A DNA stretch of 34,949 nt from Bacillota bacterium (GTDB taxonomy: Bacteria > Bacillota > Clostridia > Oscillospirales > Feifaniaceae): positions 1 through 34,949 of the forward strand of contig JAUZPM010000020.1 in assembly GCA_030705925.1 (NCBI GenBank), given 5' to 3'. The notes under the pieces were generated by a model. The model was not told the origin of the DNA and made no database searches. It saw only the letters and a list, made by a program, of their open reading frames with translations. Of the stretch, positions 24,554-33,580 are shown in pieces. A program made the position numbers and the translations under genes. How positions within the stretch are numbered: position 1 is the stretch's first letter; every line of letters starts with the position of its first letter.

Positions 24554-25555
24554 ATGGTAAATTTTGAAGGTTACGACAGAAGAAAAGAAAAACTGGACGC
24601 TGAACTTGCAAAATACGGCTTTTCCTCTTTAGAAGAGTGCAGGGAGCTGTGTTCATCAAAGGGTATTGATGTTGATGCTATTGTTAAGGGCGTTCAGCCA
24701 ATTGCTTTCGATAATGCAACATGGGCTTATACCCTAGGTTGCGCAATTGCAATCAAAAAAGGTGCAAAAAATGCAGCTGAGGCTGCTGAAATGATTGGAC
24801 TTGGTCTTCAGTCTTTCTGCATCCCGGGTTCAGTTGCTGAAAACAGAAACGTTGGCGTTGGCCATGGAAATCTGGCTGCTATGCTTCTCCGTGAAGAGAC
24901 AAAATGTTTCTGCTTCTTAGCTGGTCATGAGTCATTCGCTGCGGCAGAGGGCGCAATTGGTATTGCAAGAACTGCTAACAAAGTTAGAAAAGAGCCGCTT
25001 CACATTATTTTAAACGGTCTTGGTAAAGATGCTGCATATATAATCTCCAGAGTGAACGGATTTACATATGTTCAGACTAAACTTGACTATGCGACCGGTA
25101 AACTCAATATAGTCCGTGAAAAAGCATTTTCAAACGGCGAAAAAGCTAAAGTTAAAGTATATGGCTGCGATGATGTTGTTGAAGGCGTCGCTGTTATGCG
25201 CCATGAGGACGTTGACGTTTCCATTACGGGTAATTCAACCAATCCGACACGTTTCCAGCATCTTGTTGCAGGCACTTATAAGAAATGGTCTTATGAGAAC
25301 GGCAAAAAGTATTTCTCAGTTGCATCAGGCGGCGGTACAGGAAGAACGCTGCATCCGGACAACATGGGTGCTGGCCCTGCTTCCTATGGCCTTACAGACT
25401 CAATGGGTCGTATGCACGGCGACGCTCAATTTGCAGGATCCTCATCAGTTCCTGCTCATGTTGAGATGATGGGACTTATCGGTATGGGCAATAACCCAAT
25501 GGTTGGCGCAACAGTTGCTGTTGCAGTTGCTGTTGAACAGGCTATGAATAAATAA
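24554..25555 (+). CDS. GGGtGRT family protein, function unknown
   Basis: 333 residues, named for its G-G-G-T-G-R-T signature (259-265, followed by L-H-P-D-N-M-G). Other conserved-looking blocks are P-G-S-V-A-E-N-R-N-V-G-V-G-H-G-N-L-A-A-M (91-110), F-L-A-G-H-E-S-F-A-A-A-E-G (121-133) and S-M-G-R-M-H-G-D-A-Q-F-A-G-S-S-S-V-P-A-H-V-E (283-304). It has Cys residues at 29, 33, 63, 89, 118, 120 and 205. No signal peptide or membrane segment is seen, so it is cytoplasmic. The glycine-rich block could bind a nucleotide or cofactor. GGAGG lies upstream, and the coupling to the scaffold gene suggests it receives or uses its metal cluster. I know of no established function for the family. Confidence 0.85.
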   Translation: MVNFEGYDRRKEKLDAELAKYGFSSLEECRELCSSKGIDVDAIVKGVQPIAFDNATWAYTLGCAIAIKKGAKNAAEAAEMIGLGLQSFCIPGSVAENRNVGVGHGNLAAMLLREETKCFCFLAGHESFAAAEGAIGIARTANKVRKEPLHIILNGLGKDAAYIISRVNGFTYVQTKLDYATGKLNIVREKAFSNGEKAKVKVYGCDDVVEGVAVMRHEDVDVSITGNSTNPTRFQHLVAGTYKKWSYENGKKYFSVASGGGTGRTLHPDNMGAGPASYGLTDSMGRMHGDAQFAGSSSVPAHVEMMGLIGMGNNPMVGATVAVAVAVEQAMNK

Positions 25556-25572
25556 ATTTAATTAGTTAATTT

Positions 25573-25619
25573 AAAAACTGCTGTAATTAAAGCATTTGCT
25601 TTTACAGCAGTTTTTATTT
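25573..25619 (+). terminator. Terminator of the scaffold/GGGtGRT operon
   Basis: AAAACTGCTGTAA (25574-25586) pairs with TTACAGCAGTTTT (25602-25614), followed by T-rich sequence. Confidence 0.85.
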
Positions 25620-25760
25620 TACATGTTTTAATTTAAATAAATATTTATAAATGGAGAAAAATTATTTCATATATACCTTATTATATAAAAAATGTTTCAG
25701 CATTTACTTTACAATTAAGGATACACTAATGATGAAGTATTTTTTTGCGGAGGTTTAACA

Positions 25761-27056
25761 ATGCCTAAATGTGTAATGATCGCTGATGATTTGACTGGAG
25801 CCAATGGTTCAGGTGTTTTGATTAAAAAACTAGGGCTCGATGTGATGACAATTATGGATTTGGAACGGATCAATATGCAAAACGTTGAACCTTATGATGC
25901 AGTAGTTTATCCGACTGACAGCAGAGCGATTGAGCCGGAGATGGCATATAGTCGTGTTCAAAATGCAATGAAAACTTTAAGCAATCAAAATGTTATACTT
26001 TATTCAAAACGAATCGACAGCACTTTTAGAGGCAATATAGGCAAAGAAATAGATGCTATGCTTGACTTTCTTGGGAATGGTTATATTGCTGTAGTAGTAC
26101 CTGTTTTCCCATCTGCAGGAAGGATATGCTGTGGTGGATATTTACTTGTTAATGGGATGCTGCTGCAAAACAGTGATGCGGGACGTGACCCGAAAGCTCC
26201 TGTCAATACCTCTATTGTGGAAAATTTATTAAAACGTCAAACAAAAAGAAAAATCGAATGTATATCTATAGAAACTGTTTCCAGAGGGGCAGATTCCGTA
26301 AGTGCTGCGATTAAAGAAGGGACTAAAAACGGAACAGGTATTTTTATTTCTGATGCTATAAGTGATGACGATATTTTAGCTATAGCGCAAGGTGCTATTA
26401 ATTCCGGTATCCCATTTATTACTGCTGATCCGGGGCCATTTACGGCGTCAGTTCTTAAAAAGATAGTTGTATCATCGGATGATATAATTAATAAAGTAAT
26501 GATTTCAGTTGGAAGTATTACAAACACTACACGTCAGCAGATAGAATTTTTAAAAAAAAGCAAGCAAGTTTTTATAGCCACAATTGATGTTAAAAAGCTT
26601 CTCGAGGGCCCCATGCAATATAAAGAAGAAATAGATAGGGTATATAGTTTATTGTGTGGCAATATTGAGAAATATAATTATATTAGCGTAATGCTAAGTT
26701 CAATTAATCCTGAAATGCGAGTTGATTTTTCGGAAGCCGCAAGCAAGATGAATTGTTCACCAGAGGATGTTTCTATATATGTAAATGAAGCAGTTGCAAA
26801 TGTTACTATTAATATATTAAAAAATCATTCTGATATAAAAGGAATTTATAGTTCGGGCGGAGATATTACAGTTGCTATATGTAAAATGCTTGAGTCGTCC
26901 GGGCTGAATCTGATAGGAGAAGTTATACCTCTCGCAGCTTATGGCAAGCTTGTAGGGGGACAGCTTCCGGATATCAGTATTGTAACAAAAGGCGGAATGG
27001 TTGGAGATCAGTCGGCTGCAGTTCAATGTTTAGACTACTTAATCAGCCGTCTTTAA
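25761..27056 (+). CDS. Four-carbon acid sugar kinase (probable D-threonate kinase)
   Basis: 431 residues of the DUF1537 family: an N-terminal substrate domain with I-A-D-D-L-T-G-A (7-14), K-R-I-D-S-T-F-R-G-N (83-92) and P-V-F-P-S-A-G-R, and a C-terminal nucleotide domain with S-S-G-G-D-I-T (364-370). Such kinases phosphorylate threonate, erythronate or related acids. Paired with a PdxA2 dehydrogenase, the known pathway is D-threonate to 4-phospho-D-threonate and then to dihydroxyacetone phosphate with CO2 loss. GGAGG before the ATG is clear. It is first of three genes (kinase, pdxA2, GntP permease) with 16-base and 10-base gaps. The exact acid is inferred from the gene set. Confidence 0.87.
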   Translation: MPKCVMIADDLTGANGSGVLIKKLGLDVMTIMDLERINMQNVEPYDAVVYPTDSRAIEPEMAYSRVQNAMKTLSNQNVILYSKRIDSTFRGNIGKEIDAMLDFLGNGYIAVVVPVFPSAGRICCGGYLLVNGMLLQNSDAGRDPKAPVNTSIVENLLKRQTKRKIECISIETVSRGADSVSAAIKEGTKNGTGIFISDAISDDDILAIAQGAINSGIPFITADPGPFTASVLKKIVVSSDDIINKVMISVGSITNTTRQQIEFLKKSKQVFIATIDVKKLLEGPMQYKEEIDRVYSLLCGNIEKYNYISVMLSSINPEMRVDFSEAASKMNCSPEDVSIYVNEAVANVTINILKNHSDIKGIYSSGGDITVAICKMLESSGLNLIGEVIPLAAYGKLVGGQLPDISIVTKGGMVGDQSAAVQCLDYLISRL

Positions 27057-27072
27057 GAAAGGATAGATATTA

Positions 27073-28074
27073 ATGGAAAAGCCAATAGTTGTTATACCTC
27101 TTGGAGATCCCTGTGGAATAGGACCTGAGATTGTGGTTAAAGCGCTTAACGTAAAGGAGGTCTATGATTGGTGTAACCCTATTGTAGTCGGCACCGAAAG
27201 CATTATTCTAAATGCAATGAAAATCTGCGGGATTAACCTGAAAATTCAAAGGACAGAGCATCCTAGGACGGCCGCTTTTAACTATGGCGTCATTCAGCTT
27301 TATAATGTCGAATGCATTAATCTTTCAGATATGAAAATTGGTGAAGTTCAGGGGATCGCTGGCGCTGCTGCCTATGCATATATTGAAAAATCCACAAAAC
27401 TAATATTATCCGGTGAAGCTGATGCGCTTGCAACAACACCAATAAATAAAGAATCATTTAAGGCTGGCGGGGTGAATTTTATTGGTCACACTGAAGTTTT
27501 GGAACATTTAACTGGCGCAACAGATCCTCTTACTATGTTTGAAGTAAGAGATATGAGGGTATTCTTCCTGACGCGCCATGTATCGCTTCGCAAAGCATGT
27601 GATCTGGTTACAAAAGAAAGGGTATTAGATTATATAAAACGATGTACAGATGCATTAAGAAGACTTGGAATCAAACAGGGCACAATGGCGGTCGCGGGGC
27701 TTAACCCCCATAGCGGCGAACACGGACTGTTTGGGGACGAGGAGGTCAAATATGTTGAGCCGGCAGTAAAAGAGGCGCAGGCGCAAGGTTATGATGTCGT
27801 AGGACCAATTGGCGCCGACTCTGTATTTCATTTAGCACTTCAGGGCAGGTTCAACAGCGTATTGTCCTTATATCATGACCAGGGGCATATTGCCACTAAG
27901 ACTTTGGATTTTGAGAGAACTATTTCTATCACAAACGGTTTGCCTTTCCTGAGAACATCTGTAGACCACGGGACTGCACTGGATATTGCAGGAAAGGGTA
28001 TCGCTAGCGAAGTAAGTTTAGTTGAAGCTATCAGACTTGCGGCAAAATACGCACCATCATTTAATAAAAGTTAG
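27073..28074 (+). CDS. pdxA2: PdxA2-type 4-phospho-threonate 3-dehydrogenase
   Basis: 333 residues of the PdxA family. Landmarks are G-D-P-C-G-I-G-P-E (11-19), T-T-P-I-N-K (121-126), G-H139-T-E, G-L-N-P-H213-S-G-E, Y-H268-D-Q-G and [15 protein letters not shown]; by alignment with E. coli PdxA, the metal ligands are probably H169, H213 and H268. PdxA proper acts in pyridoxal phosphate synthesis, but the adjacent DUF1537 kinase and permease point to PdxA2, which oxidises and decarboxylates 4-phospho-D-threonate. AAAGGA before the ATG supports the start. No pdxJ or serC is nearby, which agrees with the catabolic role. Confidence 0.88.
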   Translation: MEKPIVVIPLGDPCGIGPEIVVKALNVKEVYDWCNPIVVGTESIILNAMKICGINLKIQRTEHPRTAAFNYGVIQLYNVECINLSDMKIGEVQGIAGAAAYAYIEKSTKLILSGEADALATTPINKESFKAGGVNFIGHTEVLEHLTGATDPLTMFEVRDMRVFFLTRHVSLRKACDLVTKERVLDYIKRCTDALRRLGIKQGTMAVAGLNPHSGEHGLFGDEEVKYVEPAVKEAQAQGYDVVGPIGADSVFHLALQGRFNSVLSLYHDQGHIATKTLDFERTISITNGLPFLRTSVDHGTALDIAGKGIASEVSLVEAIRLAAKYAPSFNKS

Positions 28075-28084
28075 GAGGTTTTTT

Positions 28085-29494
28085 ATGATAAATTTAGCAG
28101 CTACTGCGGCAACTACAGCCGCAAAAAATGTTAATATAATGCAAGTAAGCATTGGCCTTATAATTGCTATAGCATTTTTGCTATTTGCTGTGCTTTGGAC
28201 CAAAATACACCCGTTTATCGCCCTAATTATATCTGCGGCAATTGCCGGAATAATAGGCGGCATGAAGCTTGGTGATATATCTGGGGCTATTACAACAGGA
28301 TTTGGAAATACACTTGCCAGTATCGGCATCATAATCGGTTTCGGCGTAATAATGGGACAGATATTTGAATACTCGGGTGCCGCCGAGAGGATGGCGAGAG
28401 TTTTCTTAAAAATATGCGGAAAAGGCAATGAAGAACTGGCAATGGCTTTTACAGGATTCGTTGTTTCAATTCCAATCTTCTGCGACTCGGGATTTGTTAT
28501 CCTTTCTCCTCTTGCAAAAGCAATATCCAAAAGAACGCACAAATCTGTAATATCGCTTGGAGTTTCGCTTGCAGCAGGACTTGTGATCACCCATTCACTC
28601 GTTCCTCCGACCCCCGGACCGCTTGGAGCGGCAGGTCAGTTCAACGCTGATATAGGTCAAGTATTGCTATGGGGTATAGTTTTATCAATACCTATGACCA
28701 TTGTTGCCATGTTTTATGCGAAATGGATTGGAAAACGTATTTATCAGCTTCCAAGCGACAAGGGAGACGGTTGGGTAAGACTTGACAAACCTGCTGAATA
28801 TAGATATGGAACAATCGATGAAACGAACAAGAATCTTCCATCAACGTTTTCATCTTTTGCTCCGATCATTATTCCAATTCTGCTTATCCTTATTTCCACG
28901 ATCTCTACCGCTGCAGGTTATAAGGGTGGGGCAAAACAATATATTGACTTTTTAGGAGCTCCTGTTATAGCAGTTGGTATTGGTGTTTTATATGCAATAT
29001 TTGTTTTGCTTCGCAAGGTTGATAAAAAAACCAGCATCGGAGAGATGGAAAAAGGAATCAGAAGTGCCGGCGTTATTCTTCTAGTAACAGGCGGCGGCGG
29101 GGCACTTGGTAATATCATCCGTGCATCCGGAGCAGGGGATGCAATTGCAAAATCCCTTGCAAAAACAGCGATTCCAGCAATAATCCTTCCGTTTATCATA
29201 GCAACGCTTGTTCGCTTAATACAGGGAAGCGGTACTGTCGCAATGATTACGTCAGCTTCAATAACAGCTCCTATATTGCTTCCGCTCGGAATTAACCCGG
29301 CGATGGCGACATTATCAGCATGTGTCGGTTCACTTTGCTTTTCACACTTTAATGATAGCTATTTCTGGGTCGTCAACAGACTGCTCGGCATTGATGAAGC
29401 GAAAGAACAGATACGGGTATGGTCATTTACCTCGACCATATGCTGGGCAACAGGGTTTGTTGCGCTTATGATTTTAAATATATTTGTGCATTAA
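28085..29494 (+). CDS. GntP family acid-sugar permease
   Basis: 469 residues from the ATG at 28085, placed by AGGAGG (28073-28078) six bases upstream; the open frame runs 21 codons further back into pdxA2. It is a GntP-type transporter with about 12-14 hydrophobic segments and the family marks C-D-S-G-F-V-I-L-S-P and H-S-L-V-P-P-T-P-G-P. Members import gluconate and other sugar acids by proton symport. In this cassette it probably takes up threonate or a related four-carbon acid. The N-terminus is Ala/Thr-rich (L-A-A-T-A-A-T-T-A-A). It is last in the operon, ending before a 19-base-pair palindrome. Confidence 0.93.
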   Translation: MINLAATAATTAAKNVNIMQVSIGLIIAIAFLLFAVLWTKIHPFIALIISAAIAGIIGGMKLGDISGAITTGFGNTLASIGIIIGFGVIMGQIFEYSGAAERMARVFLKICGKGNEELAMAFTGFVVSIPIFCDSGFVILSPLAKAISKRTHKSVISLGVSLAAGLVITHSLVPPTPGPLGAAGQFNADIGQVLLWGIVLSIPMTIVAMFYAKWIGKRIYQLPSDKGDGWVRLDKPAEYRYGTIDETNKNLPSTFSSFAPIIIPILLILISTISTAAGYKGGAKQYIDFLGAPVIAVGIGVLYAIFVLLRKVDKKTSIGEMEKGIRSAGVILLVTGGGGALGNIIRASGAGDAIAKSLAKTAIPAIILPFIIATLVRLIQGSGTVAMITSASITAPILLPLGINPAMATLSACVGSLCFSHFNDSYFWVVNRLLGIDEAKEQIRVWSFTSTICWATGFVALMILNIFVH

Positions 29495-29525
29495 TAATAA
29501 CAGACGTTGAAAAGGACAGACGAAG

Positions 29526-29567
29526 AACAGGCGCTCTGCTGTATCTGTATACAGCAGAGCGCCTGTT
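29526..29567. repeat. GC-rich 19-bp perfect hairpin
   Basis: The arm at 29526-29544 (starting AACAGGCGCTC) is the exact reverse complement of 29549-29567, with loop CTGT. No T-tract follows; GGTAGGGGCACGAC is next to it. It lies between convergent genes, so it may stop transcription from both sides, or it may be a copy of a small repeated palindromic element. Confidence 0.7.
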
Positions 29568-29589
29568 ACGGTAGGGGCACGACACCAAA

Positions 29590-30765
29590 TCAGATGTTAG
29601 CTTTTACTTTACTGTGATTATTTTTTAAAATAATACTAATTAAAATAGAAGACAACAGCGCTGTTATTCCTCCAAACCAGAAGGGAGCGGCAGGACTTAG
29701 ATGATCCCACAGAAGGCCTGCGATTATTGAAGCTGGAAGTAATGCAATTCCTGAAATCGATGCGTAGAGCCCGAGAACAGTTCCTTTAAGTTCTGCCGGT
29801 GAAATTTCTGCGACAAGCGCCCGTTCAACCCCTGCTGTCATAGCTGTATATAAACCGTAAATAACAAATAAAATCAAAATTGCGATTTTTTGAGTGCATA
29901 CTGCAAAACCGATATAAACAAGACCAAAGGAAAAATATCCTGAAACTAGCAAATGCCGTCGGCCAATTTTATCTGACAGTCTTCCGAGAGGTATTGCAAG
30001 TATTGATGAAACAAAGTTATAAATAAAATAGAGGAGAATTACAGTTGTCGCATCATAGCCGACATGCTGAGCTCTGAGCAGCAAAAAAGCATTTGAAGAA
30101 TTACCTATTGTAAATAAAAATATTACGAGCATGAACCCTTTTAAGCGACTGTCAAGCTGCCTAAAACCGGAGACAAGGTGAATTTTTTGAACGTCTTTTT
30201 TTACTGCATTTTTTTCATTAATAAACAGAATTACTATTAGACCAAATACCGCCGGAATAGCGGATAATACAAATATTTGTTTATATGCATAGTTTCCGTT
30301 ATAGGATTTCATCAAAAAATACGCGAGCAGTATTCCAAGCGCGGAGCCTGCCATATCAAGTGCTTTGTGTATACCGTAGCTTGAGCCTAGTTTGCCCTCT
30401 TTAGCATTTTCAGCCACTAAAAGATCACGCGGCGCGGTTCTTATTCCCTTTCCAAAGCGGTCGATAATACGCGCCAAAAGGATTCCTGCCCATGACGATG
30501 CGAGAATCAGAGCCAGCTTATAAAAAAGCGACGCGCTGTATCCGAAAAATACTATCGGCTTTTTCTTTTTATATTTGTCAGAAATATAACCGCTGAATAC
30601 TTTTAAAAGACTTGCAAGACTTTCTGCGATTCCCTCGATTATTCCAACCAAAACCGGGGTCGCACCGAAAACAGAAGTAAGGTATAAAGGTATTAGGGGA
30701 TAAACCATCTCGGTGCTTATATCAACAAAAAAGCTTACAAAACCAAGTAAAAATATATTTAACAT
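29590..30765 (-). CDS. MFS transporter
   Basis: 391 residues with about 12 hydrophobic segments. The loop 2-3 motif of the major facilitator superfamily is visible as G-Y-I-S-D-K-Y-K-K-K-K-P and repeated in the second half as G-R-L-S-D-K-I-G-R-R-H-L. The C-terminal half is drug-resistance-like, but the substrate is unknown. AAGGA precedes the ATG and the gene starts 16 bases after the D-Ala-D-Ala ligase, so it is last in the cell-wall operon. Export of a wall-related compound is possible but unsupported. Confidence 0.88.
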   Translation of the reverse strand: MLNIFLLGFVSFFVDISTEMVYPLIPLYLTSVFGATPVLVGIIEGIAESLASLLKVFSGYISDKYKKKKPIVFFGYSASLFYKLALILASSWAGILLARIIDRFGKGIRTAPRDLLVAENAKEGKLGSSYGIHKALDMAGSALGILLAYFLMKSYNGNYAYKQIFVLSAIPAVFGLIVILFINEKNAVKKDVQKIHLVSGFRQLDSRLKGFMLVIFLFTIGNSSNAFLLLRAQHVGYDATTVILLYFIYNFVSSILAIPLGRLSDKIGRRHLLVSGYFSFGLVYIGFAVCTQKIAILILFVIYGLYTAMTAGVERALVAEISPAELKGTVLGLYASISGIALLPASIIAGLLWDHLSPAAPFWFGGITALLSSILISIILKNNHSKVKANI

Positions 30766-30781
30766 TTCTATTCCTTAAAAT

Positions 30782-31957
30782 TTATTTTTTCCCGCTGAAG
30801 CCTTTGACTCCCTGAAGCGCGAATATATTGGAATTGTATGTGAATGTAAGATTTTCACGTTCACGCTCACGTTTGAATGCTAGGTCAATAAGCTCGCTTG
30901 TGAGTTTTGTAAATGATTTGCCCGTTGCCTCCCAAAGATAAAACGACAGTGAACCTGGGATAGTGTTTATTTCGTTTATATATACATGATTATTGTCAGA
31001 TGTATCAATAAGAAAGTCTATACGTGAGACACCTGAAGCCCCAAGCGCATGAAAAGCTGACACTGCCAGCGCTTGTATTTCGTTCGTTAAGTCCTCAGGC
31101 AGTTCCGCGGGGCATTTGCGTTTAGCGCCGCTCATGCCTTTGCCGCCGCCTTTTGACACATATTTATCATTATAGCTTAGAATTTCATCGCTTTGAATAG
31201 GTTCTTCCAGAACGGATGGGGAAGCGGATGTATAATCACCGAGAACCGAGCAGTTGATTTCACGCAGTGCAGTGACTGCTTTTTCAACAAGTATATTAAC
31301 TGCGAATGACCCGGCAAAATCTATAGCATCGATTAATGAAGATCTATCTGCTGCTTTTTTGATGCCTACGCTTGATCCTAAATTTGCGGGTTTAACGATA
31401 ACAGGGTATGTTAGTGTATTTTCAATGTTTTCAATGATTTTGCTGTTATTAGACGTCCAGTCGCGTGCCGTGAAAGATATGAAGTCTACGACAGGAAGGT
31501 CACAATGGCGCAGGATTTGTTTCATTACGACTTTATCCATGCCAACAGCAGATGATATAACATCACAGCCGACATAAGGGATTCTTACGCTTTCAAGAAG
31601 ACCGGCAACCGTTCCATCCTCACAATTAGTTCCGTGAACGACGGGGAAAGCAACGTCGATCCTTATTTTTAGAGGTGCTTTGAAGGTTTTATGTTTTGTT
31701 CCGTATAGGAATACTTCTCCGCCGCTGCGCATCAGCGCCACTTCTTCACATTGTGAAAGCAGAGCGGGTATGTCTTTAAAATTTTCAACAACAGTAAGTG
31801 CCTCACCAGTATAAAGTGTGGCATCTTTAGAAATGTAAACAGGGGTCACGTCATATGTCGAACGGTCGATAGCATGTATCGTCTGAAGGGCGGATATAAC
31901 GGATATTTCATGCTCAACGGAAACGCCGCCAAACAGAACGGCTACATTGGTTTTCAT
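30782..31957 (-). CDS. ddl: D-alanine--D-alanine ligase family protein
   Basis: 391 residues of the ATP-grasp Ddl family. The N-terminal V-A-V-L-F-G-G-V-S-V-E-H-E-I-S, central E-D-G-T-V-A-G-L-L-E, V-K-P-A-N-L-G-S-S-V-G-I and C-terminal N-E-I-N-T-I-P-G-S (magnesium/ATP site) are present. It makes the dipeptide that MurF adds to the peptidoglycan precursor, and the preceding gene is MurF-like. The omega-loop region (N-D-K-Y-V-S-K-G-G-G-K-G-M-S-G-A-K-R-K-C) is Gly/Lys-rich and unlike the usual Y-D-x-K-A-K-Y form, so the second substrate (D-Ala, D-Ser or D-Lac) is not certain. AGGAGG upstream supports the ATG. Confidence 0.92.
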   Translation of the reverse strand: MKTNVAVLFGGVSVEHEISVISALQTIHAIDRSTYDVTPVYISKDATLYTGEALTVVENFKDIPALLSQCEEVALMRSGGEVFLYGTKHKTFKAPLKIRIDVAFPVVHGTNCEDGTVAGLLESVRIPYVGCDVISSAVGMDKVVMKQILRHCDLPVVDFISFTARDWTSNNSKIIENIENTLTYPVIVKPANLGSSVGIKKAADRSSLIDAIDFAGSFAVNILVEKAVTALREINCSVLGDYTSASPSVLEEPIQSDEILSYNDKYVSKGGGKGMSGAKRKCPAELPEDLTNEIQALAVSAFHALGASGVSRIDFLIDTSDNNHVYINEINTIPGSLSFYLWEATGKSFTKLTSELIDLAFKRERERENLTFTYNSNIFALQGVKGFSGKK

Positions 31958-31973
31958 TTAGGTTCCTCCTATA

Positions 31974-33572
31974 TCAGTTTTCTTCGTAATTGTCCGGCAG
32001 ATCGTTTTCAAAAAGCACGATACTGTCAGCGTCAGCTATATGTTTAAGTTTTTCTAATGCTTCATTTAAATTTTTAACTACATGTATATGTTCCTCGTCA
32101 AATCCGCCTTCACGCAAGCCCTCGACAATAGGAATAGAGCGTTTTATACCAACAGGGATCACAATGTCGCAGCAGTCTGCAGCATGCTTTCCGAATTCTT
32201 TATTGAGTTCATACTCCTTAGTTCCGAGTTCTACCATTCCAGGCGTGATGAGTATTCGTTTTTTGTCTTTAAACCTAGATAATACATTCAATGCCTCTGA
32301 CGCACCGGATGGATTAGAGTTAAAAGCATCGTCTATTACCGTGTAAGCTGCAGAATGTTTGAGCTCTAGTCTGTGTGTCACAGGGACAAGTTTTGATACG
32401 GCAAATGCAACGCTCTCCGGTTCAATGCCAAGAGTCAGGGCAATTGAAGCTGCCCCTGTGATATTAACTACGTTGTTCTCACCGAGAAGCTTTGTTTTAA
32501 GCGAAAGTTCAAGGCCGCTACTTGATTTTAGGGTGAATGTAAGTCCTTCTTTGACATATTCTATGTTTTCGGCCCAAAATGAAAGGGTGTTATTCTCAAT
32601 GCCGTAAGAGATCACTTTTTTTGATACTGATTTATTTTTTATTATATCGTTTGAATAGTTAAGAAATGCGACGCCGCTGTCCGGAAGGGCGTCCACAAGC
32701 TCAAATTTAGCCGCGGCGGTGTTTTCGATTGTTTTAAAGCTCTCGAGGTGAGCGGGCCCAATAGAGGTTATTAGCCCGTATGTCGGGTGGACGATATCAC
32801 ATATCTCTTTTATATCGCCCCGCTTTTTTGCGCCCATTTCTGCAATAAAGATGTTATGTGATGGTTTTAACTGTTCGCGGATCGTACGGACTACGCCCAT
32901 TGTTGTATTATAGCTTTCAGGAGTCATTAGTACGTTAAATTTTTCGGATAAAATCCGATGTAATATATATTTATTGCTTGTTTTACCGTAACTTCCCGTT
33001 ATACCTATCACCGTAAGGCTGCTTTGACCGGAAATTATCCTTTTTGCATCGCTCACATACCATGCTGAAACTGCGTTTTCAATTGGAGTATTAACGAAAT
33101 TTACAAATGGCACAAAAATAAAAGGGATATTAAGTAATAAAGATATGACTATAAACAGAGTGAACATGTTTGAATCAATGGAATTGACACAATCATAAGG
33201 GTAAAGGATATTAACTAGGGTGATCAATATGATGCAAATAATTGCTGACGTAATGTATAAACGTTTAACACGGGCTGTAATTACGAACTTTTTCTTTTGT
33301 GGGGTGTTTTTAAAAGTCAGCAGCCATATAATTGACGTCAATACAAATACACCTGCAAATAGGTAAATTTGACCGATAAGTATAAAAAAACATGAAGCTA
33401 AGGGGAGAATGCCCCATATACGCAGTTCTTTTGAAAAGTTTTCACTGAGCCATTTAAAGTAACGACTGTTTTTATATGAATTCAGCTGGAGCATATGAAA
33501 ATATTTTTTTAATGACATTATCATACATACAGAGAAAATGACTGCAGATAAATTGTATAAAAAAAGATACAT
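31974..33572 (-). CDS. MurF-like Mur ligase with N-terminal membrane domain
   Basis: 532 residues from the ATG at 33572, supported by GAGG six bases upstream; a GTG at 33584 overlaps the previous stop and is less likely. The first 165 residues hold about five hydrophobic segments in place of the usual MurF substrate-binding domain. Then come the Mur ligase ATP domain (G-I-T-G-S-Y-G-K-T-S near 190-200, I-A-E-M-G-A-K-K-R-G-D, and P-A-H-L-E-S-F) and the C-terminal domain with V-I-D-D-A-F-N-S-N-P. It probably joins D-Ala-D-Ala to a UDP-MurNAc-tripeptide, using the product of the neighbouring Ddl. Membrane attachment and a missing canonical N-domain are unusual, so a different acceptor cannot be excluded. 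Confidence 0.85.
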   Translation of the reverse strand: MYLFLYNLSAVIFSVCMIMSLKKYFHMLQLNSYKNSRYFKWLSENFSKELRIWGILPLASCFFILIGQIYLFAGVFVLTSIIWLLTFKNTPQKKKFVITARVKRLYITSAIICIILITLVNILYPYDCVNSIDSNMFTLFIVISLLLNIPFIFVPFVNFVNTPIENAVSAWYVSDAKRIISGQSSLTVIGITGSYGKTSNKYILHRILSEKFNVLMTPESYNTTMGVVRTIREQLKPSHNIFIAEMGAKKRGDIKEICDIVHPTYGLITSIGPAHLESFKTIENTAAAKFELVDALPDSGVAFLNYSNDIIKNKSVSKKVISYGIENNTLSFWAENIEYVKEGLTFTLKSSSGLELSLKTKLLGENNVVNITGAASIALTLGIEPESVAFAVSKLVPVTHRLELKHSAAYTVIDDAFNSNPSGASEALNVLSRFKDKKRILITPGMVELGTKEYELNKEFGKHAADCCDIVIPVGIKRSIPIVEGLREGGFDEEHIHVVKNLNEALEKLKHIADADSIVLFENDLPDNYEEN

Positions 33573-33580
33573 GAAAATCC

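Noticed and set aside
28057-28590. A long minus-strand open frame (177 codons) opposite the GntP permease
   Set aside because: It is a shadow of a hydrophobic gene on the other strand, with no ribosome binding site or recognisable motif.
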